From the NCBI GenBank assembly GCA_038373865.1, contig JAXGGA010005162.1, positions 16,683 through 80,682 of the forward strand: DNA of 64,000 nucleotides, in the 5' to 3' direction. The notes beneath the pieces were generated by a model, which was not told the DNA's origin, did no database searches, and saw only the letters and a list, made by a program, of their open reading frames with translations. Positions 46,660 to 57,800 of the stretch are shown here, piece by piece. Position 1 is the stretch's first letter. Every line of letters begins with the position of its first letter. The position numbers were made by a program, and so were the translations under genes. This stretch comes from Uloborus plumipes. Lineage: Eukaryota > Arthropoda > Arachnida > Araneae > Uloboridae.

Positions 46660-46880
46660 ATATACCAGGCTGTGGTACCCTGATCGGTAAGGCATCGGAC
46701 TCGAAACCGGAGGGTATCGGGTTCTATCCCAGTTGTTCGAAGATCATCCGTGTTCTCTAATAATGACTGGGATAACTTAATATCTTCGTGGTTACTAAGT
46801 CTCCCAAGTTCGTATTCCAAATCAATACATTTGGGGGGCGTTGGACCAGGGATTACTCTTTTTCTCGGTTTAAAAATAAT
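46660..46880 (+). mobile_element. tRNA-derived SINE
   Basis: The A-box region GTACCCTGATCGGTAAGGC (46674-46692), then ATCGGACTCGAAACCGG, then GGGTTCTATCCC (46719-46730, decayed B box). The body has ATAATGACTGGG, TACTAAGTCTCCCAAG and GGGGGGCGTTGGACCAGGG, matching the minus-strand copy at 37700-37911 in order. No intact tRNA fold. Confidence 0.75.
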
Positions 46881-49800
46881 TTTGGTCCAATTTTCCTGAA
46901 GGCAACTGAAAACTTGCAGGAATCCCTAAAATGGATTTTTTGAAAAAATCAGGAGGTATCAGGACATTTACAAAGTTTGAATAAGCTCAATTATCAATTT
47001 CAAATGAAAATATTTCAAAGAAATGTATAGTTTTAGCTAAACCAAGAAAAATTACTGTAGTGAAAGTTAAAATTAATTTAAATTGCTTCATATAAGATCC
47101 TTCTTTTCTTTGTTTATCCTACTGATAATATGAGTCCAGGCTTTATGAAACAGCAACAGCGCTGCAGCCTACATCCGTGAGTTGAAGAGAAAGTGCCAAA
47201 ACGTGTTTGCGTGAAAAACTCTATAAACTAACGCCCCATCAAGCAGGAATCCGGGAATCAGGCGCTTCCCATTACGAATCCAGACGTCCGGGTGATGAAT
47301 GGGGGAGGACTTCATGCCGGAATGATGGATATCCAGCCTAGCAAATACTTTCTTCAAGACGGGAGTCGACATTTCCAGAACAAATCCACCCCACCAAAAT
47401 CAGGAGGGGCATTGATTTCGAAACCTTCCCTGTCTTTTTCTCATTCCGACGTCAGGTTATTGTTATAAGCCCTCTATTTTCTTTGGCGGGCTTTCCTTTT
47501 ACTTTTTATATTCCTCGAGATATTTTTCGGAGAAAGGAACAAGCCACTTGTATTCCTCTTTTCCCGAACCTCTTCTCTCCTTTTTTTTCCTCTCCCGTTT
47601 TTCCTTTGGGGTTTACGCAGGCCACTTTTTCCCTCACGGCTTACCGAAAAGTGTTTTTTCTTTTTTCTCTCTCTCGCTCTCTTACTATTGGGTGTATATA
47701 TATCAGGAGGTTTTCGACGAAACAGAAGATTGGCAAGTGTTGGTCAAAATGAATTCCGAGCGCGGTAACAGGAAGAAAACTTCAATGTAGTTCATCAACG
47801 GTCGAACATCTGGATGGAATAAATTTATGAGAATAACATTCTGCAAGGAACTCTTGCACATATAAAAATTGGAAAGCAAATATTCGCTCGAGCTTGTTTT
47901 TTATTTTCCTTTTCCCCCTATTTCTCAAGTCGACTAGAAAAATGTCGACTTCACAAGGCATGTTCCCTGGTAAGACAAAATGTATGTTTTAGAAATATAT
48001 CTACAAAGTTAAATTGTTTCACTTCAGCCAGAATTCTAATTAAACTTGACTTTCTTCTAGGCTGTTTTACAAATATTTGACTCAACAAAAGTTGAACATT
48101 TAGATTTGATATAGTAATATTTCTAAATTTTAACAAAAGAGCCAAGGAAATACATATTTAAGTTAAAATTAAACACATGTTTTACTTTGAGTTGGAAGCG
48201 AATCTGGTTGGGACGCAGGTACTACTTTCTCAGGAAAATATTTTCATTTCACAAAAAATTGGTTTTCGTCGAAATTTTGTAAAAAATGTGATTTAAAAAT
48301 TAAGGCTGCAATGTGTTTCTATTCAGTTAAATATCATTTGTTTGTTTTCAGTTTATGATAATAAAAACAGGAGATTTGAATTAGATCAAAACAAGTTATT
48401 TTACAAAAACGAATTCTGATAACCGAGATGCTTTTGTCGAATTAACTGGTTACTTTCTTCTCAATTTCTGTAATCACATATTAAGAAATGTAGTTGCTAC
48501 GAACTTTACTTAAGAATAAAAAATATACGTTAAAAACACTTTGTTTTTAATTAGTAAGGTTTTAAGAACAATTCATCTTTTAATTATTATTTAATGACCC
48601 ATTTTTTAGCCTAAACACTTAACACTGAGTCATGCCGGTTGTCGATTCAGTATTCAACCATTTCTTAACTGTACACCAGTACTGCCTGTTAGCGCACGCG
48701 TAAGTGTCCTCTCGGCAGCTTGTATAGCAATTGATAAAGATTGATTTGCCTTAGGAAAAGGATATGGATGATATGGGTGTAATCGTGGTTTTCTGTCTGA
48801 ATTCCATATTCTGTTACTTTACTTAAAGTTCGCAATTTTTTATTATATCTGTGACCTTTTGAAATTCAGAAAATAGAAAAAAATGCGCTTTTGTTATTTA
48901 AAATTACTAACATTTAAAACTACTACAAATAAACCTACTCCATCTGGTTTTTGTAACTGGTCTTTGACTGCCAGGCTGTAGCAGCAATACTATAATACTA
49001 TGACTTTCTCTCGGAAAATGCTTTATGCTCAAAATTGGGAATCAGAAATGCCAAAAATATCGGAATGCACAACGACATTTGATTTCTCGAAGGGATACAA
49101 CGACAAAAACAATTAAAAAATTTGCAGTGATTTTAAAACGCATTTCACTTCTAGGCAACCAGTCAACAACCATTTCAGTGGTGGACAGAAAAATAAACTA
49201 TCTTGCACTTTCAAATCACAAGTGGAACATTTCATCAGAAAAATGCCGATAAAAGAATAATGTTTCGTACTTTTCAGAGAAAAACTAAGTACGCGAAAGA
49301 AATATAAATTTTGGAAAGGCAGCTTTAAAGGGAGAAAAAAGGAAGGATTTTCCTTTTTCTTCGTTATTGAAACTAAATGGCAATCAAAAATCAACAGAAA
49401 ATCTGCCTTAATTTTATGCCAGCTATACATCTAAAGGATTTTTGATTTTGAGCGCATGCAGACCGAAAATAAGAGGATTATACTTAGAATAAAAAGCACC
49501 GTCAATTAGTTTTTTTTCTGAATTTTTGCTCTTATTTCATTACTATGCAAATCGAAAACTTTCGATTTGTTCGCTTGACGAGCAACTACAGGTTCTGCCA
49601 CATATCGATGTTTTTCATGCATTGCTTAAAAATTCATGAAAGATTCCAATCTAAGAACGGAATCTTCCTCCTAATCCGTATTCTTACTCTTCTTTATAAG
49701 GAAAGCCTTAAGACAAAGGAATCGGCAAAAGAAAAAAAAGGAAAAAGTTGGTGAAAGAAAATCGTCCGCATTCCCTCTTGCAATAACAAATTTAGAAAGC

Positions 49801-50012
49801 AGAAAAAGGAAACTCCATTGTTCGGGAGCTTACATGTAATCCTCCGCAACGTACCTCCCCGTACAATGGGAGAGTCTGTCAGGAGGGCTGAAATCCATAT
49901 CAGATACACTGGGAAATGATGGATTTCTGGAAAATTTGAAATCGAAAACTGAACATGGCGGCATCAGTTAAGATTCAGAGTTTGCCGTTTTCAGTTTAAG
50001 GGAAAAGAATAA
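46881..50012. other. Spacer with one GC-richer patch
   Basis: No supportable gene. At 47150-47400 the sequence is richer in G+C and CpG and is open on the minus strand for 67 codons, without similarity I recognise. 47575-47700 is a pyrimidine-rich CT/T tract. The rest is AT-rich. Confidence 0.4.
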
Positions 50013-50343
50013 CACTGCACTGCAAAAAAAAAGCTGTTTTTACACTGTAATACTGACAGCAGAGGTTTCAGTTTAAAACTCTAAAAGCACAGTAACAAAC
50101 TAAAAGTTGCTTTTTTACAGTTTATTACTGTAAAACTAGCAATTTTGCAGTTTATTACTGTAAAATTAGCAATATTATCAAAACGTTAGCTGTATTATAC
50201 TGTAAAAACAACAGTATAATACTGGCAGCAGAGGTTCCAGTTTGAAACTGTAAAATGGACAATAACTGAAAATAGCAATTTTACAGTTTATTACTGTAAA
50301 ATTAGCTGTTTTATACTGTAAAAACACCTATTTTTTAGTGTAA
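50013..50343. mobile_element. ACTGTAAA-rich MITE, most complete copy
   Basis: The left end CACTGCAAAAAAAAAGCTGTTTTTAC-like text and the right end TACTGTAAAAACACC...TTAGTGTAA are roughly complementary. Inside, CAGTTTATTACTGTAAAA and AGCAGAGGTT(T/C)CAGTTT recur. Relatives lie at 28647-29275 and 56378-56665. About 330 bp, non-coding. Confidence 0.75.
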
Positions 50344-52665
50344 TGTTGATACATGCAAATGCAAAATTCAAGTAAACTATTAAAATTTAACATTGCTAAA
50401 ATGTTCAAAATTTGAATTAATCAGGCAATGTCGGCTAGTTACATATGGTGTTTCAACACTTTGAAGGTACAAAAACAATGTTTATCATAAATTTAAAATT
50501 AATAACAGCAAAACGTGATAAAAGTTAATATTTGATGCTGCTATTTTATCTAACCCAAACGAATACCATCGTTTCTGTTTCGCGGGTTGAGTACAACAAA
50601 TTTGCTAAAATGAGTGATCCGGCCACCATGGCCACTCTAACGGGAAACAATATAATGGATGGATTTAGCCAAGTAGAAGGAGGAGTGTTAGTCTTATAGA
50701 ATAATTAGGAAAAAAAAAAAACCGAGGAATTCTTCTTGCCCCGTTAAATTTTTGAATATTTTATTTTATTATTATTATTTTTAATGAACTATTTAATTTT
50801 GCTAAGGTCTTTCAAAATATCTTACATTTTCTTATTTTTTAAATCGTGTTTAGTTGACTGGAGGGAGGGGGGTGCGATGAAAATCTCATCGTTTAGGTTT
50901 AGCACATGAGTAGCGGTGCTCTCCAAGCTCAATGGCTCAAATTTCCCCCTAAAATTTTTCTGAACTCTTTTTCTTTCAAATTAGATGTAGCATAGTACTT
51001 TTTTGTACAATATCCAGTTGAATTCGCACCATTAGAATTCATATAATGAATCAAACTATTTCTAAAAGATTTTTGAAAAATCTAGAAGTTAGTTTGTTTG
51101 AGATAAAGTTTCTACAAATACGAAAATTAACTACATATATTACAGACAGCAATTACAAGTACAATCAATAGTATTGTAAAATAAATGTAGGATTCTGCGA
51201 ATAATCGCTGCAACTACTGATAAATTTTTCCGTTAACTCGGAATTTTAAATTTGAGCGTTGCATCTACCAGATTTGCACAATTTACTGTTAAGGCAAATT
51301 GTATAATTTTGGTATAAATCCCAGCTGAAATGAGGTAGACTTTTTCAGTGTCCTAGCGAGATCTAAAAAACTGTGTGTGGGATGGGGGGGGGGTGAATTT
51401 TTGCAATCCTTGTCCCCACCTTTTTTCATCCTAAAATATCCTTCGCACAAAGCGATAGTAGATTCAGCTTATGATTTAGGAGGCTAATAAGCAATATGGT
51501 CCCTATTATAAGTATAATATTGGCTTGGAGGAAAGGGTTCCTGGCGATTCTAATGCGGAAATTTTTCAAAATTGTAGCTTTAGACGATATTCGGTAATGT
51601 TAGAGAGAATAAAGGATTCAGTTTTGTTATGACTACTCTACCCTGACTAACTCAAGTAAGGATGAAATTTACCTTTTGATATCGTAACTAACAGTTCGAT
51701 AGTTTTTCCAGGGAGAAATCTTATGATTACTCATTTATTTTTTATTTATTCCTTCGATTCATTTATTATTTTTTATTTATTCCTTCGATTCATTTATTAT
51801 TTTTTATTTATTTTATAAAACAGATTTTTAAAAAATGTTATACACCACGGCATTTTTGAACACTTTTAAAGAAAAATAAAAAGTTTCAAGACTGCTTTAC
51901 GATGACTGGGCTTATATTCATAGCTGCAACGAATGCTTGCTTTTTCCTTATTCTGTTTTTTTTTCAAAACATTTCAATATAGATTTAATAACTTTTTGAC
52001 GAAGAAAAACTTACAAATCTTTTATTTCTGTACGAAGAAATATTAAAAACGTATTAATACTAATTTCGACAAAAAAAAAAAAAAAAAAAAAGCTTTGAAT
52101 GCTGAAACGCTATTTTTAAAGCAAACAAACAAATCTTTGTTCGATCAATTTAAACTTTCTTTTGCAAAGCAATACCTCCAGAATTATTTATCAATGTTTT
52201 TATTAAAAGAAATCAGAGTACATTTTTCATATTAATAGTGATTTATTTCCCTCTTTGCCCAGAAAATAAATGATATATACTTCTCTTATCAGCAATAAAA
52301 GCGCACGAGCTTTATTTTCCGAAATGCATCATTGTGATGAATGAACTGTGTATTGTTCTCGAATCGGAATGCCGGGGGCAAGTCTGAGATATTAGAACAG
52401 TACAAACATTTTAGCATTCTTAAAACATTTTTGAGGGGAGTACTTTTTACACACGATTGTTTAATGGTGACTTTCGTGAGTGATAGAGATCAGCATTTTT
52501 ATTTTAAATTTTATCTATTCGTATGAAAAAATCTTAGTGGAAATTTGAATTTTTTTAAAGCGCAATCTATCTTTGCAACCAGAATAATCTTAAAGCAAGT
52601 TGTTTTTTCTTTGATTATAATGTGGTTTACATTTTTAAAGTTTTAATTCAGCAATTTTTAATTAA
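50344..52665. other. AT-rich spacer
   Basis: No gene. It includes a small minisatellite at 51731-51816, a G-run at about 51384-51393 and an A-run at 52073-52091. Confidence 0.45.
51731..51816. repeat. ~30-bp minisatellite, three units
   Basis: TCATTTATTATTTTTTATTT followed by ATTCCTTCGAT, repeated at 51731 (one unit shorter by 3 nt), 51759 and 51790 (last unit partial). Confidence 0.85.
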
Positions 52666-53184
52666 CCTATTGATGCCTATCGCCCCTTTTTAGGGACGGT
52701 CCAAAAAGTCTGTCTGAATTTACCAAAAGCGAACATTTCAACCAAATAAAAGTGTTCAATTATTACTTTGGTATTGTTACAATTCATTATTAACAAATTG
52801 CAGCACATAACCATTGTAAGCGTGTTCTGTAATCGTTTTATTATGATCTTTATGAAGCACTACATCGTTCACAATCTCAAGAGCAAAAAGCTAAGTTTTT
52901 AAAATTATTCCCAGCCTTCTAGTTTGTTAATTGCTGATTTTATTTCTTCTTATGTCTTTTTAAATGTTATATTAAATGTCTTTTTAAATATTATATCGTA
53001 GGCATAAAATAAAAAAAAAATCCATGTACCTTCTGGTGTCTAGCGTCCCTTTTTAGTGACGATTTTTTTAATGAAAAATTATTTTTTACATGATTTTTTT
53101 AAAAATTATTTTTCCTGTCCATTACACACTATTTGTAACCAGTATACAAAATATCTTTGGAAAAAAATGTCAGGCATTAATGGA
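52666..53184. mobile_element. Possible piggyBac-like MITE
   Basis: Flanked by TTAA (52662-52665 and 53185-53188). The ends are CCTATTGATGCC and (reverse-complemented) TCCATTAATGCC. An internal direct repeat GCCCCTTTTTAGGGACGGT / GTCCCTTTTTAGTGACGAT lies at about 52682 and 53045. No transposase. Confidence 0.55.
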
Positions 53185-53188
53185 TTAA

Positions 53189-54443
53189 AAAGTGTGAAGT
53201 TTACCCTAATTCTGGAAAAACTTCTAAAAACTCTTTACCTTCAACTAAACATTCATTTTCAACTAAACTTTTACACAAACTTGTGATTAAATTGAATATT
53301 TTTGGATTTTTGACCCAACACTTTCATTAAATGACGTTTCGTGCAGTTGTATATTTTGATGGCAGCATTCGTTGCTAAATATGGCTTTCCAAGTGAAATG
53401 TTTCGTTACTATGTTATTATTAGTTACAAGTCCCTTAACGAGTAATATTCAGGTAAAACTGCGAAGAAAACTAATTATTCGTACGTGTTTATGACGTTGT
53501 TACCTATATCACTATGACAACTGCACGGAGGCAATCGAAAACTTTTATTTTCCAAAAAGGATTCTTTTTCAGCAATTATCTCATTTTCAATGTAGTAAGA
53601 GAAACGTAACACGAAAAGTTCATTGGACTGTAAACCATTTTCAAAGTAAAAAACATAATACATAAAGCATTCTATACTTAACATTCGTTTAGTAATTTTT
53701 TATTGGTTTATAGTGCATTCTACTTAAGCATTTGAGCCAATTAACAAAATTCATTCGACAATCAGGCTTTATCTCAGGATATTTTTCAAAAATTGTGTCA
53801 GAAGTGTTAAATCAACTCTTTTAAGGAACGTTCAATACATTTCCGCTTAACATGTGATCCTATTTGCTTTACTCACAATAGTAGGTTTTTTTATTAGTCG
53901 TCACATTTGGACAAAAACCTTTATTCGCTGAATGCCCACTAAATTCTTCTGTCCTCCTTTTGACATGAACGCAACCGGTCATAAATGTTGTGTACGGGCA
54001 TGGTAGAGAAGCTATGAACTAATAGGTAAGACTGTAACTCCTCTTGGATGGGCAATGGCAGAGTTAGCGTTCATGTATCAAATCTCATGCGAAAGAAGAA
54101 ACGAAATTGTGTGATAAAGTAGTAAAATGTAATTGGCCTGGCAGGAAATGATACTACCTTAAGAACAGAATGTTTCATCGCTTATCGTTAGCTTCTCAAT
54201 ACGTTTTCGTTAGAAAATGGAGTAAAGTCGCATTGGGGGAAAGGTCACATTAAAGACATACATGCAAAGGAAAAAAAACACTTAACACTAACTTTACTGA
54301 GAGAAATACAGTTGTTCATTACAACAGTTGTTCAGAAGACTAACAACTTTGGGTTCATGATAAAAAGTACTTCTGCATTTTGACTTAAAAATAATTACTA
54401 TTATGCAATGAGTTACCGCCCATAAGCCAGGCCTGAGGCACAA
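53189..54443. other. Spacer, no features
   Basis: I see no gene, RNA or repeat in this interval. Confidence 0.45.
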
Positions 54444-54492
54444 CTGAAGCAAATGCACCCACATGATCGAGCTGTGGGTGCATTTGCTTCAG
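54405..54492. repeat. Short fold-back related to 56796-57120
   Basis: A perfect 20-bp inverted repeat at 54444-54463 (CTGAAGCAAATGCACCCACA) and 54473-54492 with a 9-nt loop TGATCGAGC. To its left, TGCAATGAGTTA..CGCCCATAAGCCAGG is the reverse complement of 57092-57126. It looks like a deletion derivative of the large fold-back element. Confidence 0.85.
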
Positions 54493-54514
54493 AATTACTA
54501 TTGTTCAATAATCT

Positions 54515-54556
54515 TTTACAGTAACATCTCGATTATCCGCGAGGGTCTCGGGAAAA
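54515..54556. mobile_element. Fragment of a Tigger/pogo-like end
   Basis: TTTACAGTAACATCTCGATTATCCGCGAGG resembles the CAGT...ATTATCCG end of Tigger-like elements. No partner end was found; it is cut off by the mariner remnant. Confidence 0.4.
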
Positions 54557-54573
54557 AAAATTCTAGTTAACTA

Positions 54574-54900
54574 CAGGGTGACAATAAATAACTTGGACAG
54601 ACATCGTACTTTATAACTTTGTTGCTAATGAAAATATTGCGACCAAACTTCAAAATAATTATGAGTACGTTATTTTGTCTAATATATTTAAACGTTTTCA
54701 AATTGGCTACCGTTAGTACTAATACAGAGGTTTTGACGTGTCACAAAATTTTCGGCTACGGGCCGCAACTCACTCATTGATATTTTATCCCTTTCCTTCC
54801 ATAAGGATTCTTGTAGGAATGCCAAAGTTTTATGAGGTTCAGTACACACCCTTGTCTCCAAGATAAACCAAGCAGAATAATCCATTGGGTTCAAATCTGG
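54574..54900 (-). pseudogene. 3' remnant of a Tc1/mariner-like transposase
   Basis: On the minus strand, about 54894 to 54688 encodes HPPYSPDLNPMDYSAWFILE, then an RPVAENF-type tail ending NGSQFENV. This is the C-terminal catalytic part of a mariner/Tc1-superfamily transposase, with the SPDLNPMD motif holding the last catalytic acid as D. The outer end follows at 54574: CAGGGTGACAATAAATAACT after TA (54572-54573). The N-terminal two thirds and the other TIR are missing, so it is a 5'-truncated or internally deleted copy. Confidence 0.75.
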
Positions 54901-54904
54901 AGAA

Positions 54905-55420
54905 TATGGGGGATGTATGACTAGAAATTAGCCGCTTGTAATTTTCAGCAATGTAAAACCCATGAAAAAGTTTTAAAGTTTTGATTATCTCACAATGCGT
55001 AAGTGAAGTCAAAGCATATTTAAGAAATTCAACAGAATACTTTAGCTCCCGCCCCCCACACAAGAGCAAAGGCCCACCCCTCGCATACTTCAAAGGGGAA
55101 AACTTCCTAGAGGGAAAACCCACCCAAAAGAGAAAAATACCCCTAAAAGCAATCCTCCTCAAAACTTCAATGGCGCAGCCTGTGCCATGATCAATCCTAG
55201 TTAGGCAGCCCTAACTACTTTTTATACGACTGAAATTTAGCAGTTTGCAATTATGACCGACAGGAAACACTTTGAAGAGTCATGAATATCTTGCAATGCT
55301 TAAGTGAAATCAAATCAGTTTTATAATACGTATCAAATTTTATTTCTCGCCTGAAAATAAATTTCCTTTTTTATGTATAATAAAAAGCTACCCGGGCATA
55401 ATTGACTATAAAAGGATTAA
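54905..55420. repeat. Two diverged copies of an unknown interspersed repeat
   Basis: Segments at about 54920-55045 and 55228-55352 share (G)ACT(A)GAAATTAGC, CTTG(T/C)AATT, CAATGC(G/T)TAAGTGAA(G/A)TCAAA and a CTC(C/G)CGCC(C/T) end. Between them lies a C-rich block (55045-55110). The first copy is continuous with the mariner remnant on the minus strand. Confidence 0.6.
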
Positions 55421-56377
55421 GCCGAGAAAGGGAGAAAAGAGAAGCAAGAGTCAGTTTCGATCGCTGATTTTATCTTCCGATGCTAAATTAAGTGTCACTT
55501 AACTTTAAGGGAAAATTGAACTATAACCTTTCACGCGTCATATACTAAAACAAGACCGATTGATTTTTAGTTCCTTGCTGATCCAAGTACTCAATATTAT
55601 TTGATAGCGCCGGTAGTAAAGACAAAAGTTGTTTCCTTTTCGCCGAGGAAATATAAATTTTCCATGGATTCAGCTTTGTTATCTTTTTGGATTGAATCAG
55701 CGGAGTATGGCTGGACAATAAAATATACGTTGAGCTCAGCTCTTTATTCTTTCCGATCAAGATAAGATATAAAACTCATGATTTTATGAGATTCACATTT
55801 TGTAAAAAAAAAAAAAAATATATTTTTAGTTTTCAGAAAAAGAAACATTTTAGAAATAAAATTTTAGATAAGTGAAATGAATGCGCACTATATCCCACAT
55901 AGTAATTGAGCTTCATAAAATAATTTGATGGGCCCATTTTCACAGAAACTGCTTTTCTACACTTTGCTGAATCTAATGTCTACACTTGCGCTTATGAACC
56001 CTTTAATAAGATTTTACTACATACCATTGTACAGAGGTGCAAAATATAACTATAAAACTTTGCAGAAAACAGATTACACGATTTTCAAGGTCAAAAGGAA
56101 CATTTTCTTTCAATGCAAAGGAACGTCGATTTATATTGTACTTTCCATTTCTTGTTTTATTAAAAACAAAGTCTGTAATCTACTTTGTCATGTACCCACA
56201 TAAATTTTAATAAGCTGAAAATAGCTTGTTAGCTGCATATACCTTATGACCCAAACTATCTCAGAATTACAATTGTTTCAAAATACTAATGCATCCGCTT
56301 GTTACGTCAGGATTTATATAAACTTAAAATATACCCGTTGTACCTAGTGTTAAGTACATTGAACGGCTAAAAGTAAA
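55421..56377. other. Spacer, no features
   Basis: AT-rich sequence without supportable features. Confidence 0.45.
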
Positions 56378-56665
56378 ATGTTGTTTTTACACTATAATGC
56401 AGCCTATTTTGTAGAAATAAACTGTAAAAATGCTAGTTTTATAGTAATTAACTGTAAAACTGCTGATTTTTCAGTTTATTACTGTGTATTTTATGGTTTG
56501 AAACTAGAACCTCTGCTGCCAGTATTATATTGTTGTTTTTACAGTATGATACAGCTAATTTTATCGTAAAAAATTAAAATTGCTAATTTTACAGCAATAA
56601 ACTAAAATTAGCAATTTTACACTTTATTACTGTACAACCTCTGCTTTCACTATTATACTGTAAAG
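56378..56665. repeat. ACTGTAAA-rich MITE family, third copy
   Basis: Words such as AACTGTAAAA, CAGTTTATTACTGT, CCTCTGCTGCCAGTATTATA and TTTTTACAGTATGATACAGC match 50013-50343. It ends next to a T-run (56668-56687). Confidence 0.7.
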
Positions 56666-56795
56666 AAAGTTTTTTTTTTTTTTTTTTGCGAATTTAAAAT
56701 GCTCACAACGAAACATAAAGCCTGAGAATTAGGCGTATGGGCAAAGATCTTTCCAAAGAACATTCGCATCTAAATAATATCTCAATGTTTGAAAT

Positions 56796-57126
56796 GAAAC
56801 AAATGCACCCGCAGCTCGATCATAACATCCTAAGACTGCAGTTTTGTCCTTATTGTGGACTCTTCAGTTAGGAATAGCCAATGATAGAGCTGGAGGCAAA
56901 GATCCTCTTATTGTAGCTAAGATTGCCAACAAACTGGTAGATAAAGTGAATTTATCTTAATTTTGAATTTGAATCTCTCTTTGCCTCCAGCTCGATCATT
57001 GGCAATTCCTGACTGAGGAGTCCACAATAAGGACGAAACTGCAGTCTTAGGATGCTATGATCGAGCTGTGGATGCATTTGCTTCAGTTCTGCCTTAGCCC
57101 TGGCTTATGGGCGTTAACTCATTGCA
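56796..57126. mobile_element. Fold-back element with 106-bp arms
   Basis: The left arm 56796-56901 and right arm 56979-57084 are reverse complements at about 97 of 106 positions with no indels, separated by a 77-nt spacer. Inner ends are AGCTGGAGGCAAAG and outer ends GAAGCAAATGCA. Most mismatches are transitions. The right flank (GCCTTAGCCCTGGCTTATGG, to 57126) is repeated inverted at 54405-54440 and in part at 13330-13356. Confidence 0.9.
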
Positions 57127-57460
57127 ATTAATTTGAAATGATTGATATTTTTATTCCGTTTTGCCTTTTTAGCGATATTTTTGTGTGAAGATTTTCTTAT
57201 GCTGATGTTTCAAAAACTTAACGCAAGAATAGGAGTAAAAGACTAATTTAACTTAACGTACTTAAGTTTAGTTTTTTTTCAAAATGATCCTGAAACAATA
57301 TCACTGGTATTTTTGCACCATAAAAGACCACACAAATGCCAAATACTTTTAATACTTGTAAAACTTTTAGAAGGAAGAATAGTGCAACATTATGAAATTT
57401 AACTTAACGTACTTAAATTTAGTTTTTTTAAATGTTCTTTAAACAATAACAGTTATTTAT
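57127..57460. repeat. Short direct duplication
   Basis: ATTTAACTTAACGTACTTAA followed by (G/A)TTTAGTTTTTTT occurs at about 57245 and 57397. Each is followed by a similar CAATA..A..ATTTTTGCA(C/T)CATAA(T/A)AGA stretch. Period about 152 bp. Confidence 0.7.
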
Positions 57461-57479
57461 GCATCATAATAGAACACAA

Positions 57480-57800
57480 AAATGCCGAACATACATGTTT
57501 CTAAAACTCTTAGGAAGAAGAATAGTGCAACATTATGTAAGGAATTGTTTATTCCATCGCATTCCATACATTCCTGCAGCATCGGAGAAGGAGTATCGCT
57601 CCATACCTTTCCCATTATTCCCATAAACATTTTATTCGCTTGCTCCCGTACAAGCTGTGCAAAGAAAGCATCCAATACAGCTTTGTGCCCTCGCTTCCAG
57701 CAAAGATAAATGACCCAGATAAAAAGAGCCAAACGAGAATGCCAGTGTTATCTCTAAGGCTATTAGCTTTCTAGGGGAAGAAAAATCTCCATTCTGGTAA
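57480..57800. repeat. Repeat, partner of 59400-59605
   Basis: It shares ATTCCC(A/G)TAAAC.TTTTAT, GCAAGCTG(C/T)GTG.A(A)GAAAG, GCTTTGTGC, AAAGATAAATG, GAGCCAAA and GGGAAGAAAAATCC with 59400-59605. One strand is open over 91 codons (about 57732 to 57457), but the partner copy has stops in the same frame, so coding is unlikely. Confidence 0.6.

Noticed and set aside
46670..46740. A genuine tRNA gene
   Set aside because: The B box is altered (GGGTTCTATCCC) and the body matches another SINE copy.
57457..57732. 91-codon minus-strand open frame
   Set aside because: The related repeat at 59400-59605 has stops in that frame, so it is probably repeat sequence.
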